DNA of 64,000 nucleotides from Pseudomonas sp. A-RE-19 (GCF_019956555.1 NZ_JAHBDQ010000002.1:62001-126000), one strand, 5' to 3'. Numbered from the stretch's first letter, positions 18,669 to 28,394 are shown. A program made the numbers and translations. The notes: generated by a model from the sequence alone, not told the origin.

Positions 18669-19709
18669 TCAAGATTCCCGTTCATTCTCATACCGATCCA
18701 GCGTATCGCGCGCAATTTCGCGCCCCAGCGCGATCAGTTCCGGTGCCTTGTAGAACTCGAAGAACCGGCACACCCGCTTGGGCACGTTGATCAGGATATC
18801 CGGCGGATACCCGGCAATCTTGTACTGCGCCAATGACGTCTGCATCACCTCAAAGCTCTGGTTGATCAAGTCCAGCAAAGACGCTGGCCCCACGTTGTCG
18901 ATAATGAACGATCCGGTGGCGGATTTCGGTGCGCCATTACTTTCCGGGGCCGCCGCCGGTTGCTGGCCTTCGGGCTCGGCGGATTCGATCCACGGGTTAA
19001 TGTCCGCGGCGTCGGCCTTCAGCGCTTCCTGTTCAATCAGCAGCAATTGTTCGGCCTGTTTACGGCGGAATGGCATCTTCGAACCCAGCGAGTTGATCAG
19101 GCTGTCGAAGCGGGACCTGAACGCGGCCGGGCGCTGGATCACCGGCAGTTGATAGTGACGCTGGTTGGTGGAGTTGAGGTTGACCGCGATGATCAGGTCG
19201 CAATGGCTCGACACCACTGGCACGATCGGCAAAGGGTTGAGAATGCCGCCGTCCACCAGCATCCGATTGCCCTGCATCACCGGCGTGAACAGGCTGGGGA
19301 TCGCCGCCGAAGCGCGCATGGCCTGGTGCAGGCAGCCTTCCTGGAACCAGATTTCCTGCTGGTTGGTCAGGTCTGTGGCCACCGCCGTGTAGGGAATGCG
19401 CAAGTCTTCGATGTTGACCTCGCCGACGATCTTGCGGATCTGCCCGAAGACCTTCTCCCCGCGAATCGCGCCCAGGCGAAAACTGACGTCCACCAGGCGC
19501 AAGACGTCGAGGTAATCCAGGCTCTCGATCCAGTCGCGATAATCGTTGAGTTTACCGGCGGCATAAATCCCACCGACCACCGCACCCATGGAACAACCGG
19601 CGATGCAGGCGATGTCGTAGCCACGTCGTTCTATTTCTTCAATGACCCCAATGTGAGCGTAGCCCCGGGCTCCGCCTGAGCCCAGTACCAGTGCGACACG
19701 CTTTTTCAT
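18669..19709 (-). CDS. Patatin-like phospholipase, RssA/NTE family
   Basis: A 346-residue protein with the patatin fold: the oxyanion glycine loop GSGGARGYAHIG at residues 10-21, the nucleophile elbow GCSMG with Ser40, and the DGG catalytic aspartate motif near residue 153. It should act as a serine-Asp lipid hydrolase at the cytoplasmic side. The region after residue 260 is a family-specific tail with a low-complexity proline/alanine stretch. It resembles E. coli RssA at the N-terminus but is longer. It is transcribed convergently to kdpE and divergently from the lipoprotein gene. The substrate is unknown. Confidence 0.88.
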   Translation of the reverse strand: MKKRVALVLGSGGARGYAHIGVIEEIERRGYDIACIAGCSMGAVVGGIYAAGKLNDYRDWIESLDYLDVLRLVDVSFRLGAIRGEKVFGQIRKIVGEVNIEDLRIPYTAVATDLTNQQEIWFQEGCLHQAMRASAAIPSLFTPVMQGNRMLVDGGILNPLPIVPVVSSHCDLIIAVNLNSTNQRHYQLPVIQRPAAFRSRFDSLINSLGSKMPFRRKQAEQLLLIEQEALKADAADINPWIESAEPEGQQPAAAPESNGAPKSATGSFIIDNVGPASLLDLINQSFEVMQTSLAQYKIAGYPPDILINVPKRVCRFFEFYKAPELIALGREIARDTLDRYENERES

Positions 19710-19928
19710 GAATCGCCCTCTTTGACAAGGTTCAACAATGCACCCATCGAGGGACAGGCTTCAATCACTATGGTCGTTCGAGGGGGCTGGGCGTCGTTTT
19801 TCGACACTGCAAGAAGATCAATGGGTAGCGCTCGCGAGCGCTATAGTTTGTACTTCGGAGCAAGGCACTTTTCATGCGCCGTACCGTCTTACCTGCACGA
19901 TTGTTTATTTACCTTTGAGGTGTGAGTG

Positions 19929-20207
19929 ATGAAAGCTTGGATTTGTGTGCCGTTGATTGCCCTGGCGCTCGCCGGTTGTGCTGGTAAAACCGCTTACCGT
20001 GATAGCTGCGGTAGTCAGCTCGACGCCGCCTGGCATGAGCTGGACCTGGCCAAGGCCGAAGGTTTCGCCGGGACTGTCAGCTACTCCAAGGCGCTTTCGT
20101 TACTGACCGGTGCCAAAACCCAGCAGCAATTCGAAGCATACGAGGGGTGTACCAGGAAGGCCGAGAAGGCACGCTTCTATATTCGTGAGTCCCGCGCCGG
20201 CCGTTGA
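19929..20207 (+). CDS. Small lipoprotein of unknown function
   Basis: A 92-residue protein with a short signal sequence ending in a lipobox (LALAGC), so Cys17 is probably lipidated. No Asp follows the cysteine, suggesting the outer membrane. The mature part is charged and helical, with two further cysteines that could pair. The ATG at 19929 follows GAGG by eight bases; the adjacent GTG at 19926 is less likely. It is conserved in pseudomonads as far as I recall, without known function. The CHAD gene follows 45 bases downstream. Confidence 0.75.
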   Translation: MKAWICVPLIALALAGCAGKTAYRDSCGSQLDAAWHELDLAKAEGFAGTVSYSKALSLLTGAKTQQQFEAYEGCTRKAEKARFYIRESRAGR

Positions 20208-20252
20208 GGCATGGTATAGGCCCTAAAGGGCATTCGATTCAGGGAGCAAGCG

Positions 20253-21020
20253 ATGTCTGACTTGGTTGATCGGTTGGTGGCTCAGGTTCTGAGCCTGGAC
20301 GTTCGCCTGCTCGCTTGTCAGGCGCGCTTGAGTGCTCGTACCGACCCGGAAGCGTTGCACGATCTGCGCACCACTGTGCGGCGTTTGCGTAGCCTGGTGC
20401 GGCCCTTGCGCGGTTTGCCGGGTGTGGAGCAACTGGAAGCAGCGGCGTCCCGGGTCGGTGACCTGACCACACCATTGCGCGATCGCGAAGTGCTGGCGGC
20501 GTACTTGCTCCAGCACGATCAACCTGAGGCCGCTCACCGGCGCATGGCGCGGATGGCCGAGGCTTATCCGGCGGTGGCGGCAAGCCCGGAGCTGGCGCAG
20601 TTGCTGATGATTTTCGATGCCTTTCCGCGCTTTCTGCGGGCTTCCCAGCGTCAGGGCTTGCTCAAGGGATTGCGCAAGCGCATCGAAAAACGCCTGGCCA
20701 AACAATGGAAGAAACTCGACCAGGCCCTGCACGATCCCGCCCATGACCGCCATCGTTTGCGCTTGCTGATCAAGCGCGTGCGCTATGGCATCGAAGCCTA
20801 CCCCGAACTGGACCGCTTGCCGAAGGCGGCCCTGCCCAGACTGAAATCGGCCCAGGCTGCTTTGGGCGATTGGCACGACAGCTGGCAGTGGCTGGACCGG
20901 GCCAAAGAAGAACCCGATTTACAGCCGTGTGTCGCGGTCTGGAAAACCACCCTGGCCACGGCCGAAGAGCGCGCCGACCGCGTCCTCGAAAAATTCAGCG
21001 CCGCCTGCTTCAAATCCTGA
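20253..21020 (+). CDS. CHAD domain protein
   Basis: A 255-residue, helix-rich protein of the CHAD (conserved histidine alpha-helical domain) type. Basic residues and histidines are regularly spaced (ALHDLRTTVRRLRSLVR near residue 35, HDRHRLRLLIKRVRYGIEA near 165). CHAD domains bind polyphosphate through such basic surfaces; the accompanying CYTH phosphatase domain is absent here. AGGGAG lies seven bases before the ATG. It may belong to one transcript with the lipoprotein gene upstream. Confidence 0.85.
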   Translation: MSDLVDRLVAQVLSLDVRLLACQARLSARTDPEALHDLRTTVRRLRSLVRPLRGLPGVEQLEAAASRVGDLTTPLRDREVLAAYLLQHDQPEAAHRRMARMAEAYPAVAASPELAQLLMIFDAFPRFLRASQRQGLLKGLRKRIEKRLAKQWKKLDQALHDPAHDRHRLRLLIKRVRYGIEAYPELDRLPKAALPRLKSAQAALGDWHDSWQWLDRAKEEPDLQPCVAVWKTTLATAEERADRVLEKFSAACFKS

Positions 21021-21030
21021 AAACCCCACC

Positions 21031-21132
21031 GCCCCCGTAGGAGCTGCCGCAGGCTGCGATCTTTTGATTTTCAGCGTAAGTGATGACGCTAAAGATCAAA
21101 AGATCGCAGCCTTCGGCAGCGCCTACGGGGGC
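21031..21132. repeat. REP doublet, family A
   Basis: A long imperfect inverted repeat whose outer ends (GCCCCCGTAGG and CCTACGGGGGC) also pair, so it extends slightly beyond the usual family A boundaries. It lies between the CHAD gene and the thioesterase. Confidence 0.88.
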
Positions 21133-21241
21133 GGCGGTGTTATCCGGCCTATCTGTCGGGCTCTTTGGCCGGAATAAGCGCTGTGCCAGCTTTGCGGGCT
21201 GGTTAAGATCGCTCCATCCATTTCCTGCCTCTGAGGTTCCC

Positions 21242-22039
21242 ATGCGCTTTTCCGATCTGCTCGACGCTGTTCGAAGCCAGCCGCTGGAGCTGTCTATTCC
21301 GGCCGAATGGGGTCAGGGGCGGGCGAGTTTTGGCGGGCTGATAGCTGCTTTGCAATACGAAGCCATGCGCGCAAAAGTCCCGGCGGATCGTCCGGTGCGT
21401 TCGCTGGCAATCACCTTTGTCGGCCCGGTCGAGCCCGATGTGCCGGTCAGCTTTGAAGTCGATGTACTGCGCGAAGGCAAAGCCGTCAGCCAGGTGCTGG
21501 GTCGGGCGATGCAGAAGGGGCAAGTGGTGACGTTGATTCAGGGCAGCTTCGGCGCTTCGCGGCCATCCGAAGTGGCGGTTACGGCCAACGTAGCGCCTGA
21601 GATGAAGCACTGGGACGACTGCCAGGAAATGCCCTATATCAAAGGCGTGACCCCGGAATTCATGCGTTACCTGGCCATGCGCTGGAGTGTCGGTGGCCTG
21701 CCGTTCACGGGTAACCAATCGCGGGAAATGGGTGGTTGGGTACGCTTGCGCGAGGGTGGGGAGGACGAGGCGGTCAGCGAGGCGCATATTCTGGCGCTGG
21801 TCGACGCCTGGCCTCCGTCCTTGTTGTCGCATCTGAAGAAGCCGGCGGCAGGCAGCACGCTGACCTGGACCATCGAGTTCGTCCAGCCGTTGCTTGCGTT
21901 GAGCACGCTGGATTGGTGCAAGTACCTGGTGGAAATCGAGTATGCCGCTGACGGCTACGGGCACGCCGCGGCAAAACTCTGGAGCGAAGATGGTCAGTTG
22001 ATCGCCATGAGCCGGCAGACCGTCACGATTTTCGCCTGA
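21242..22039 (+). CDS. Acyl-CoA thioesterase-like protein, double hotdog fold
   Basis: A 265-residue protein of the TesB-like thioesterase superfamily. The first hotdog repeat includes GQGRASFGGLIAALQYEA and the strand RSLAITFVGPVEPD; the second repeat spans about 140-265. Such enzymes hydrolyse acyl-CoA to free acid and CoA in the cytoplasm. The ATG at 21242 begins at the conserved domain; earlier in-frame codons run through the REP doublet and are not genuine. It converges with the Mpo1-like gene, the two stops being directly adjacent. Confidence 0.82.
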   Translation: MRFSDLLDAVRSQPLELSIPAEWGQGRASFGGLIAALQYEAMRAKVPADRPVRSLAITFVGPVEPDVPVSFEVDVLREGKAVSQVLGRAMQKGQVVTLIQGSFGASRPSEVAVTANVAPEMKHWDDCQEMPYIKGVTPEFMRYLAMRWSVGGLPFTGNQSREMGGWVRLREGGEDEAVSEAHILALVDAWPPSLLSHLKKPAAGSTLTWTIEFVQPLLALSTLDWCKYLVEIEYAADGYGHAAAKLWSEDGQLIAMSRQTVTIFA

Positions 22040-22408
22040 TCAATGACGACGACGGTGGCGCTCACGCCAGGCGCGCCACCAGCCGCCGCTGAGGAAAAAC
22101 CGTGGGAAGGTCAGGAACTGCTCGACCAGCAAGCGTGATACCGCATCTTTGCGATCACTGAACGGCTCGGAGGCTTGCGCTTCCAGGCTGTGACCGTGGC
22201 GCTGCAAGCCCAGGGCGGCGAGCAGGCCGATGACACCGATCGCGATGCTCGCCAGGTCCAGGCTGAACACACCCGAGACCATCAGCAAAAACGCCACGAT
22301 GAACAACGGCACGGCAATCAGGTGCAGCACCAGATTGGTCGGGTGCTGGTGATTGTGCGGGTACGCTCGCCATTGCCAGGCGGGAAGGTTGGGGTGACGT
22401 TTGCCCAT
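22040..22408 (-). CDS. Mpo1-like (DUF962) membrane protein
   Basis: A 122-residue protein with two hydrophobic helices (about 28-48 and 52-70) after an HPNLPAWQWRAY start and the HNHQHPTNLVLHLI segment, then a basic C-terminal tail. This resembles the Mpo1-like/DUF962 family. The yeast member Mpo1 is a fatty acid alpha-dioxygenase depending on conserved histidines; activity here is unproven. The ATG at 22408 has AAGGAT upstream. Its stop abuts the thioesterase stop on the other strand. Confidence 0.75.
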   Translation of the reverse strand: MGKRHPNLPAWQWRAYPHNHQHPTNLVLHLIAVPLFIVAFLLMVSGVFSLDLASIAIGVIGLLAALGLQRHGHSLEAQASEPFSDRKDAVSRLLVEQFLTFPRFFLSGGWWRAWRERHRRRH

Positions 22409-22536
22409 GGTGCTTATCCTTGGTTCGTTGAGGCTCTTGAACAAAGAATAGGCCCGGCACAAGTCATCGGCGAATCAAGGCTGGCTATCGAAGTGATAGG
22501 GGTCATGGGCAATATTGATGTTGACCGGGCTGACGC

Positions 22537-22613
22537 CTTCGCGGGCAAGCCTCGCTCCTACGAGGATTTGTGAACGCACCCATCTCGTGTAGGAGCGAGG
22601 CTTGCCCGCGAAG
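22537..22613. repeat. REP doublet, family C
   Basis: Inverted arms of about 27 bases between the Mpo1-like gene start and the chemoreceptor 3' end. Confidence 0.9.
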
Positions 22614-22619
22614 AGGCCC

Positions 22620-24101
22620 TCAAAGCTTGAGCTGCCCGATGGCCTTGCTCAATTCCCCGGCCAACATCGCCAACTCATTGCTGGTGATCGCCGAATTCAC
22701 GGTCTGCTGCACGGTGTTTTCGGTCACATCGCGAATGCTCACCACCGCCCGATTCATTTCTTCCGCCACATGGCTCTGCTGCTCGGCTGCCACCGCGATC
22801 TGCGTATTGCTTTCACGCATCTGCGCCACCGCGCCGGTGATCTCGGCCAGGGCCACGCTGGCTTCCTGAGCCTGCTGCATGCAGTCGTCCGCCTTGTATG
22901 AGCTTTCCTGCATGAAGTCCACCGCGTCCCGAGTGCCGGCTTGCAGCGCTGAAACCATGGTGGTGATTTCGTCCGTGGACGTCTGGACTCGCTTGGCGAG
23001 GTTGCGCACCTCATCGGCGACTACCGCAAACCCGCGGCCCATTTCACCGGCCCGGGCCGCTTCGATGGCCGCGTTAAGGGCCAGCAGGTTGGTCTGTTCG
23101 GCGATGCTGTGGATCACGCTGACCACGCCGTTGATCTTCTGGCTGTCCTCGGCCAGACGCTGAATCATCTCGGCCGTTTGCTGTACGCCAGAGGACAATC
23201 CGCCAATCGATTTTTGCACCCGAGTCACCACTTCCTGACCGCTGCCGGCCAGGGTGTCGGCGGTTTGCGAGAGGTCGCGGGTGGCGCCGGCGTGCTGGGC
23301 GATGTGATGGACAGTGGCGGTCATTTCGTTGATCGCCGTGGCGGCCTGATCGGTTTCGCTTTGTTGACCGAGCATGCCGTGACGCACCTCGTTCATGCTC
23401 GAGGCCAGCCGCGCAGCGCCGACATCCAATTGTCGGGCGGTGCTGGCGACGGTGTTGACCACCCGTTGATAACCGGCCTGCATGGCGTTGAACGCGTTGG
23501 CCATCTGTCCGACTTCATCCTGGCAGGCCAGCGGTACACGGGCCGACAAGTCACCGGTTTTCTCGACGTGGAGCATCACGTCTTTCAAGGTATTGAGCTG
23601 GCTGAGCAGGAAACGGATCAACAGTTGCGACGCGCCGAGCATCGCCAGCATCAGGATAAATACCGCTACCGCGTAATGGGTGAAGCGTTCGGCGAACACC
23701 TGACTCAGGCTCGGGCCGTAGGCAATCACCGCGACCTGTTGACCGTCGGGGCGGGTGAACACCTCGGCGCCCATCAACGGGTTTTCACCGAACAGTGGCA
23801 TGGCGTTGATCTCGACCCAACCGTTGGTGTCGGCCAGCTCCAGCACCGGTTGCCCATTCAGCAACGGCGCCTGCCCGCGATTGAAGGTCAGCAGGTTATC
23901 GGCCTTGGGCAGCGGTTGCCCGGCAGGCCAGGCATTGAGCAATCGCCCCTGGGCCTGGGCCGAAGCCTGGGCGGCGTGGCTGCGAGCCTGCTGTTCAAGC
24001 TGTACGGCGTATAGCACCAGCAACAGGGTGGTGACGAAGGCGACCGCATTGACCGCCCAGAATTTGTATTTCAGCGAGATGTTGCTAAGCCAGGCACCCA
24101 T
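22620..24101 (-). CDS. Methyl-accepting chemotaxis protein
   Basis: A 493-residue chemoreceptor. A first membrane helix (residues about 14-36) is followed by a small periplasmic sensor of about 120 residues, a second helix (about 155-180), a HAMP domain and the long signalling coiled coil. The hairpin tip is recognisable as the near-invariant segment containing [19 protein letters not shown]. It should sense an extracytoplasmic ligand and signal through CheW/CheA. The ATG at 24101 gives a normal first helix; an upstream start at 24137 would add 12 residues. The ligand cannot be deduced. It is monocistronic, bounded by REP doublets. Confidence 0.92.
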   Translation of the reverse strand: MGAWLSNISLKYKFWAVNAVAFVTTLLLVLYAVQLEQQARSHAAQASAQAQGRLLNAWPAGQPLPKADNLLTFNRGQAPLLNGQPVLELADTNGWVEINAMPLFGENPLMGAEVFTRPDGQQVAVIAYGPSLSQVFAERFTHYAVAVFILMLAMLGASQLLIRFLLSQLNTLKDVMLHVEKTGDLSARVPLACQDEVGQMANAFNAMQAGYQRVVNTVASTARQLDVGAARLASSMNEVRHGMLGQQSETDQAATAINEMTATVHHIAQHAGATRDLSQTADTLAGSGQEVVTRVQKSIGGLSSGVQQTAEMIQRLAEDSQKINGVVSVIHSIAEQTNLLALNAAIEAARAGEMGRGFAVVADEVRNLAKRVQTSTDEITTMVSALQAGTRDAVDFMQESSYKADDCMQQAQEASVALAEITGAVAQMRESNTQIAVAAEQQSHVAEEMNRAVVSIRDVTENTVQQTVNSAITSNELAMLAGELSKAIGQLKL

Positions 24102-24207
24102 GGAGGTCTTCTCTGATAGCGGAAACAGTTTTGGCAAGGTGCCAGCATTGTGCCGCTATTCAGGGATTCAGATGTTGATGCAGGTCAACGAGCACAGCCT
24201 ATCCCAA

Positions 24208-24293
24208 TGTGGGAGCGAGCCTGCTCGCGATGGTGGCACCTGCAGCATTTATGTTGCTGACGGACCGCTATCGCGAGCAGGCTCGCTCCCACA
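24208..24293. repeat. REP doublet, family B
   Basis: Inverted 24-25-base arms between the chemoreceptor start and the tatD 3' end. Confidence 0.9.
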
Positions 24294-24305
24294 GGGGATT
24301 TGTGG

Positions 24306-25115
24306 TTACTGGGGGATCGAAGGCAACCCGAAGAACGCCCGCGCACAGGCGGTGCTGTGGGCGGCCAGCTCTTCTTGGCTTTCCCCACGATGCAACGCCA
24401 CCTCACGCAACACTTCGGTCAGATACGCCGGTTCGTTGCGACCATTCTTCGGCTTGGGACGCAGACTGCGCGGCAGCAGATACGGCGCGTCACTCTCCAG
24501 CATCAAACGCCCGGGTTTAATTTCTTTGACCAACGGATGCAGGTGCGTGCCTCGGCGTTCATCGCAGATCCAGCCGGTGATGCCGATGTGCAAATCCAGG
24601 TCGAGATAGCTGAACAGCGCCTTCTTTTCACCGGTGAAGCAGTGCACCACGGCCGCCGGCAACTGGTCGCGATAATCGCGCAGGATCTCCAGCAACCGTT
24701 GACTGGCGTCGCGCTCATGCAGGAATACCGGCAATTGCAGCTCGACTGCCATCGCCAGATGTTCTTCGAGGACTTTTTCCTGTTTCGGGCGGGGCGAGAA
24801 ATCACGATTGAAATCGAGACCGCATTCGCCTACGGCCACCACATTTGGCTCCTTGAGCAAACCGCGCAGACGCTGAGCGCTGTCGGCGTTCCAGTCACTG
24901 GCCGAGTGCGGGTGAATACCGGCCGTGGCGAACAGCCGTTGAGCGCTTTCGTCCAGTTGCTGGCACAGCTCCAGCGCCTGTTCACTGCCCTCGACGCTGG
25001 TACCGGTGAGCACCAGTTGGCAGACCCCGGCAGCATACGCGCGGTCGAGCACAGCCTGGTGTTTGTCGGCAAAACTGGGGTTGGTCAGGTTGACGCCGAT
25101 ATCGATGAGTTGCAT
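24306..25115 (-). CDS. tatD: TatD family metal-dependent deoxyribonuclease
   Basis: A 269-residue TIM-barrel hydrolase. It begins [13 protein letters not shown], like the E. coli TatD orthologue rather than YcfH/YjjV, which start with an HxH motif. Family blocks follow: GIHPH near residue 68, [12 protein letters not shown] near 97, HCFTG near 150, and TDAPYLL-type SDAPYLLPR near 210. TatD is a 3'-5' exonuclease with a role in DNA repair or degradation. GAGG lies before the ATG. It lies alone between a REP doublet and the divergent transglycosylase gene. Confidence 0.92.
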   Translation of the reverse strand: MQLIDIGVNLTNPSFADKHQAVLDRAYAAGVCQLVLTGTSVEGSEQALELCQQLDESAQRLFATAGIHPHSASDWNADSAQRLRGLLKEPNVVAVGECGLDFNRDFSPRPKQEKVLEEHLAMAVELQLPVFLHERDASQRLLEILRDYRDQLPAAVVHCFTGEKKALFSYLDLDLHIGITGWICDERRGTHLHPLVKEIKPGRLMLESDAPYLLPRSLRPKPKNGRNEPAYLTEVLREVALHRGESQEELAAHSTACARAFFGLPSIPQ

Positions 25116-25351
25116 GGTGCTACCTCAGACCAAAGGCCGGAAAGCATATCAGAGCTGTAGATTTATAAGAAAAGCCAAGAACTACAACGAGTTAAAGCTG
25201 TCTGTTGAGGCCGCGAGACAGGTCGGGTTGGTAGAATTGCCATCACTGTGCCACTCTCTCGCACTTTACCAGCGCTTCAGGCGCTCTGTTTCTGTTGCCC
25301 GATGTCATGAAATCACCCATGAGGTCGGCCAGTATTCTTTCCGGAGAGTGG

Positions 25352-26773
25352 ATGACTCGTCCCTCGGTTTTGTTACTGCTGTGTTGTTCGTTGCTGCTGC
25401 CGATGCCGGCGGTTGCGCGTCTGGCCGGGCCGTTGCAAACCGTGCCCGCGGCCAAGGTCCGCGACCTTGCGGACATTCGCAGCAGCCGCGTGTTGCGGGT
25501 GCTGGTCAACCAGAGCCGCAACAGCTCCGGCGAAGTCCAGGGCCAGACCATCGGCGTCGAATACCACCGTCTGCGCGCTTTCGAGCAATACCTTAATGGC
25601 CACGCCCGTGATGGCCAGGAAGTCACCCTCAAAATCATCCCCAAGGCCAAGGATCAACTGCTCGGCGCGTTGCAGCGCGGGGAAGGGGATCTGGTTGCGC
25701 CGGGGGAACTGCTCGATCCGCAATCGGGCCACGGCGTCAGCACCAGTGAACCAATCGCCAGTAACGTGCCGATGCTACTGGTGGGGATCAAAGGCGAACG
25801 ACGTTACACCCGACTCGAGCAACTCTCGGGTAAAACCCTGGCGCTACCCACTGGCAGTGCTGCCGGGGATGCAATCAGTCAGATCAATCAGAAACTCACG
25901 CTGCACAAACTGCCCCCGGTGAAGATCGAGTGGGTCGATCCAAGCCTGGCCGTCGAGGACGTGCTGGAAATGGTCCAGGGCGGAATCTTTCATCTGACGA
26001 TCGTCGAGCAACCGATTGCCGAGCGCTGGGGCAAGATCCTGCCCAAGTTGCGCTTTGATCGCCAGGTGCTCATCAGCGAGCCGGGTGAGGAATACTGGTT
26101 CGTGCGCCGCGACGCCTCGATGCTTCGCGCAAGCATCGATCGCTTCCTGACCACCTACAAGACGCCGTCGGATCAGGATGCGGCGTTCCTGCGGATCTAT
26201 CGGCGCTTGTATCAAGTGCATTACCCCTTGGCCAAGGCTGACCGGCAGCGCCTGGAAAAACTTCGACCGGTGCTGCAAAAACATGCCGAGGCCCAAGGCA
26301 TGGACTGGCTGAACCTGGCGGCGCTGGCCTTCAAGGAGTCGGCCCTGCAACCCAATGCCAGAAGCGGCAATGGCCCCACCGGCCTGATGCAAATCACCCC
26401 GTCCGCTGCCGAGCGGGTTGGCGTCAGTAACATTGAGAACCTCGATGCCAATGTGCAGGCCGGTGCCAAGTACCTGGCGATGATCCGCCGCAAGTTTTTT
26501 GCCAGCCCCAAACTCAACGAGCGCGAGCGCATGGCGTTCGTGCTGGCGGCTTACAACATGGGGCCGGAGCGGGTTCAGGGCATGCGCGCCGAGGCCCGGC
26601 GGCGCGGCTTGAATCCTAATCAGTGGTTCTTCCAGGTCGAGCGCATTGCCATGGAGCAGGTGGGGATGGGCGCCGTCAGCTATGTTAATAGCGTGAACAA
26701 GTATTACCTGGCGTTCGATCGGGAGCGGGAGTCGTTGGAGCCCCAGGGGCAAAAAGTTGCCTCACGGAAATAA
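25352..26773 (+). CDS. MltF-like membrane-bound lytic transglycosylase
   Basis: A 473-residue exported protein. A signal peptide (residues 1-22, no lipobox) is followed by a periplasmic solute-binding-type domain (about 40-270) and a C-terminal lysozyme-like SLT domain with catalytic Glu in AFKESALQPNARS, then GLMQITP and AYNMGPERV. The arrangement matches MltF, which cleaves glycan strands to 1,6-anhydromuropeptides. The ATG at 25352 has GGAG five bases upstream. The 236 bases before it hold only a small hairpin and no clear promoter. It may be a second MltF paralogue in the genome, so I leave out the symbol. Confidence 0.88.
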   Translation: MTRPSVLLLLCCSLLLPMPAVARLAGPLQTVPAAKVRDLADIRSSRVLRVLVNQSRNSSGEVQGQTIGVEYHRLRAFEQYLNGHARDGQEVTLKIIPKAKDQLLGALQRGEGDLVAPGELLDPQSGHGVSTSEPIASNVPMLLVGIKGERRYTRLEQLSGKTLALPTGSAAGDAISQINQKLTLHKLPPVKIEWVDPSLAVEDVLEMVQGGIFHLTIVEQPIAERWGKILPKLRFDRQVLISEPGEEYWFVRRDASMLRASIDRFLTTYKTPSDQDAAFLRIYRRLYQVHYPLAKADRQRLEKLRPVLQKHAEAQGMDWLNLAALAFKESALQPNARSGNGPTGLMQITPSAAERVGVSNIENLDANVQAGAKYLAMIRRKFFASPKLNERERMAFVLAAYNMGPERVQGMRAEARRRGLNPNQWFFQVERIAMEQVGMGAVSYVNSVNKYYLAFDRERESLEPQGQKVASRK

Positions 26774-26876
26774 TCGATTAATCTGATTGTTATGGTGCGT
26801 TTTTTGCGCTTTTAACATGAGTTTTATTGATTAATATAGCGGCCAACCAACACACACTCACAATGGATGACACAGC

Positions 26877-27311
26877 ATGAGCACACTGATCAACAAGGTA
26901 CTGTCCACCCGCGCGGGCTACGGTCTGACCATTTTGCGGATCTTCGTCGGCATCATCTTCGCGGCCCACGGCTCACAGAAACTCTTCGGCGCGTTCGGTG
27001 GCTACGGAATTGCCGGCACTGCGCAGTACATGGAAAGCATCGGGCTGGCACCCGGTCACCTGATGGCGATCATGGCCGGTGGTACCGAGTTCTTTGGTGG
27101 TCTGGCGCTGATCATCGGCCTGCTGGCACGCCCGGCAGCGCTGGGGCTGACCTTCCTCTCGCTGGTGGCTATTTTCACGGTGCACATCGGCAACGGCCTG
27201 TTCATGGCCAACAACGGTTATGAATTCGCCCTGGCCTTGCTCGGTGGCAGCCTCGCGGTGCTGATCGAAGGTGCAGGCAAGCTGTCGGTAGACCGCGCCA
27301 TCACCGGCTGA
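26877..27311 (+). CDS. DoxX family inner-membrane protein
   Basis: A 144-residue protein with four hydrophobic helices and the DoxX signature at the N-terminus (GLTILRIFVGIIFAAHGSQKLF) followed by GGYGIAGTAQYMESIG. DoxX proteins are small membrane subunits linked to quinone or oxidative-stress functions; the precise role is unknown. The upstream 100 bases are AT-rich and probably hold its promoter. A rho-independent terminator follows 18 bases after the stop, so the gene is monocistronic. Confidence 0.88.
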   Translation: MSTLINKVLSTRAGYGLTILRIFVGIIFAAHGSQKLFGAFGGYGIAGTAQYMESIGLAPGHLMAIMAGGTEFFGGLALIIGLLARPAALGLTFLSLVAIFTVHIGNGLFMANNGYEFALALLGGSLAVLIEGAGKLSVDRAITG

Positions 27312-27329
27312 CTGCTCTGGTTCAACGAA

Positions 27330-27366
27330 AAGGCCCGTACGGTGAGCTCACTGTGCGGGCCTTTTT
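27330..27366 (+). terminator. Rho-independent terminator after doxX-like gene
   Basis: Stem AAGGCCCG/CGGGCCTT, extended by three weaker pairs, followed by five T residues. Confidence 0.85.
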
Positions 27367-27380
27367 GTTGCTGGTGATTC

Positions 27381-27410
27381 TTGACACTGTCCGGTCAGCT
27401 TCTCTAGGAT
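27381..27410 (+). promoter_or_regulatory. Sigma-70-type promoter
   Basis: A perfect -35 TTGACA (27381-27386), an 18-base spacer and a -10 TAGGAT (27405-27410). The predicted start falls at about 27417, right at an ATG (27418). Confidence 0.55.
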
Positions 27411-27417
27411 GCTGCTC

Positions 27418-27507
27418 ATGCGCCGATTTAAACAGCTACTTGCGGGGCGCCAGGTGACTCATCCAGTTGCCGATAGAAGCTTGAAACAGGCTTCGAAATA
27501 CCGCTAA
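27418..27507 (+). CDS. Possible 29-residue basic peptide (small ORF)
   Basis: A short frame from ATG 27418 to TAA 27507 encodes a basic peptide beginning MRRFKQLLAGRQVTHPV. It sits 7 bases after a strong promoter-like -10 element, so the message would be leaderless; alternatively AGGAT serves as ribosome site and the real promoter is elsewhere. Nothing similar is known to me. It lies 62 bases before the next gene and could be a leader peptide or simply part of a leader RNA. The evidence is weak. Confidence 0.3.
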   Translation: MRRFKQLLAGRQVTHPVADRSLKQASKYR

Positions 27508-27569
27508 AGCGCTGGTTCGGTGTTGCCTCTCACCTGCCATGCAGACTTTTGAGGCAGAGACACGACACA

Positions 27570-27878
27570 ATGAATGCATTAAGCCCAGTTGTACGCCCCG
27601 CGCCGATCACGGCACACCTCTCCCAGCGCAATCCAAAAATCCTGCTTGGCGGCAAACATCAGCCAACGCTGTTGCGTTATCTCGATGGCTGGCCACGACG
27701 TACCGGCGGCCCCGCAGCGTTCCTGATTCAGTTTGTCGATGATGGCGAGTCATTGGCACGGTTTGCCAACGACAGCTTCGATCTGGCGGTCATTCAGGCG
27801 CCCAGCGCCGAGGATGCACCTGAAATGATCAAACAGCTGGCCCGTGTTGCGCGCCAAGGGCTGATTGCCCGCCGCTAA
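27570..27878 (+). CDS. Hypothetical protein
   Basis: A 102-residue soluble protein starting MNALSPVVRPAP. The second half (FANDSFDLAVIQAPSAEDAPEMIKQLARVAR) looks like part of a Rossmann-type fold, resembling the core of a class I methyltransferase, but the SAM-binding glycine motif is missing. The ATG at 27570 is taken over a TTG at 27549; the ribosome site is poor in both cases. It ends 18 bases from the greB stop, convergently. The function is not recognised. Confidence 0.65.
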   Translation: MNALSPVVRPAPITAHLSQRNPKILLGGKHQPTLLRYLDGWPRRTGGPAAFLIQFVDDGESLARFANDSFDLAVIQAPSAEDAPEMIKQLARVARQGLIARR

Positions 27879-27896
27879 GGCTCAGAGCGCTGCGGC

Positions 27897-28394
27897 TCAA
27901 AGGTATTCGATCGCCACGATATACACGCATTGTTCACCCGTTGGCGTCTGGACCCGTACTTCGGCGTCCAGTGCCTTGCCGATCAAGGCGCGGGCCAGTG
28001 GTGAGTCAATGCTGATCAGGTTCAGTTTCAAGTCCAGCTCATCCGGCCCGACGATGCGATAGCGCGACTCTTTGCCGTCTTCATCTTCAATCGTGACCCA
28101 GGCGCCAAAGTAAACCTTGTTCGGATCGCTGGGTTTCTCACTGACAACCTTGAGCGCTTCCAGGCGTTTGGTGAGAAAGCGCACGCGGCTATCGATCTCG
28201 CGCAGCATTTTTTTGCCGTAGGTGTACTCAGCGTTTTCCGAGCGATCACCCTGTGCCGCCGCCTCACTGACCGATTGCGTCACTTGCGGTCGGCGCACAT
28301 GCCAGAGTTCGTGAAATTCGGCCCGCATCCGCGCTTCGCCTTCGGGGGTGATCAGCGCGGTGCCGGCGGTGCGGGGAGGGCGATAGCGGCTCAT
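27897..28394 (-). CDS. greB: Transcription elongation factor GreB
   Basis: A 165-residue Gre factor. The N-terminal coiled coil (residues about 10-80) carries the [19 protein letters not shown] block with the conserved acidic tip region, and the C-terminal FKBP-like domain follows ([14 protein letters not shown] to the end). GreB binds RNA polymerase's secondary channel and stimulates cleavage of backtracked RNA. Length and the RYRPP N-terminus point to GreB rather than GreA. It converges with the hypothetical gene; the ABC permease gene lies 46 bases upstream on the same strand (its stop). Confidence 0.92.
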   Translation of the reverse strand: MSRYRPPRTAGTALITPEGEARMRAEFHELWHVRRPQVTQSVSEAAAQGDRSENAEYTYGKKMLREIDSRVRFLTKRLEALKVVSEKPSDPNKVYFGAWVTIEDEDGKESRYRIVGPDELDLKLNLISIDSPLARALIGKALDAEVRVQTPTGEQCVYIVAIEYL

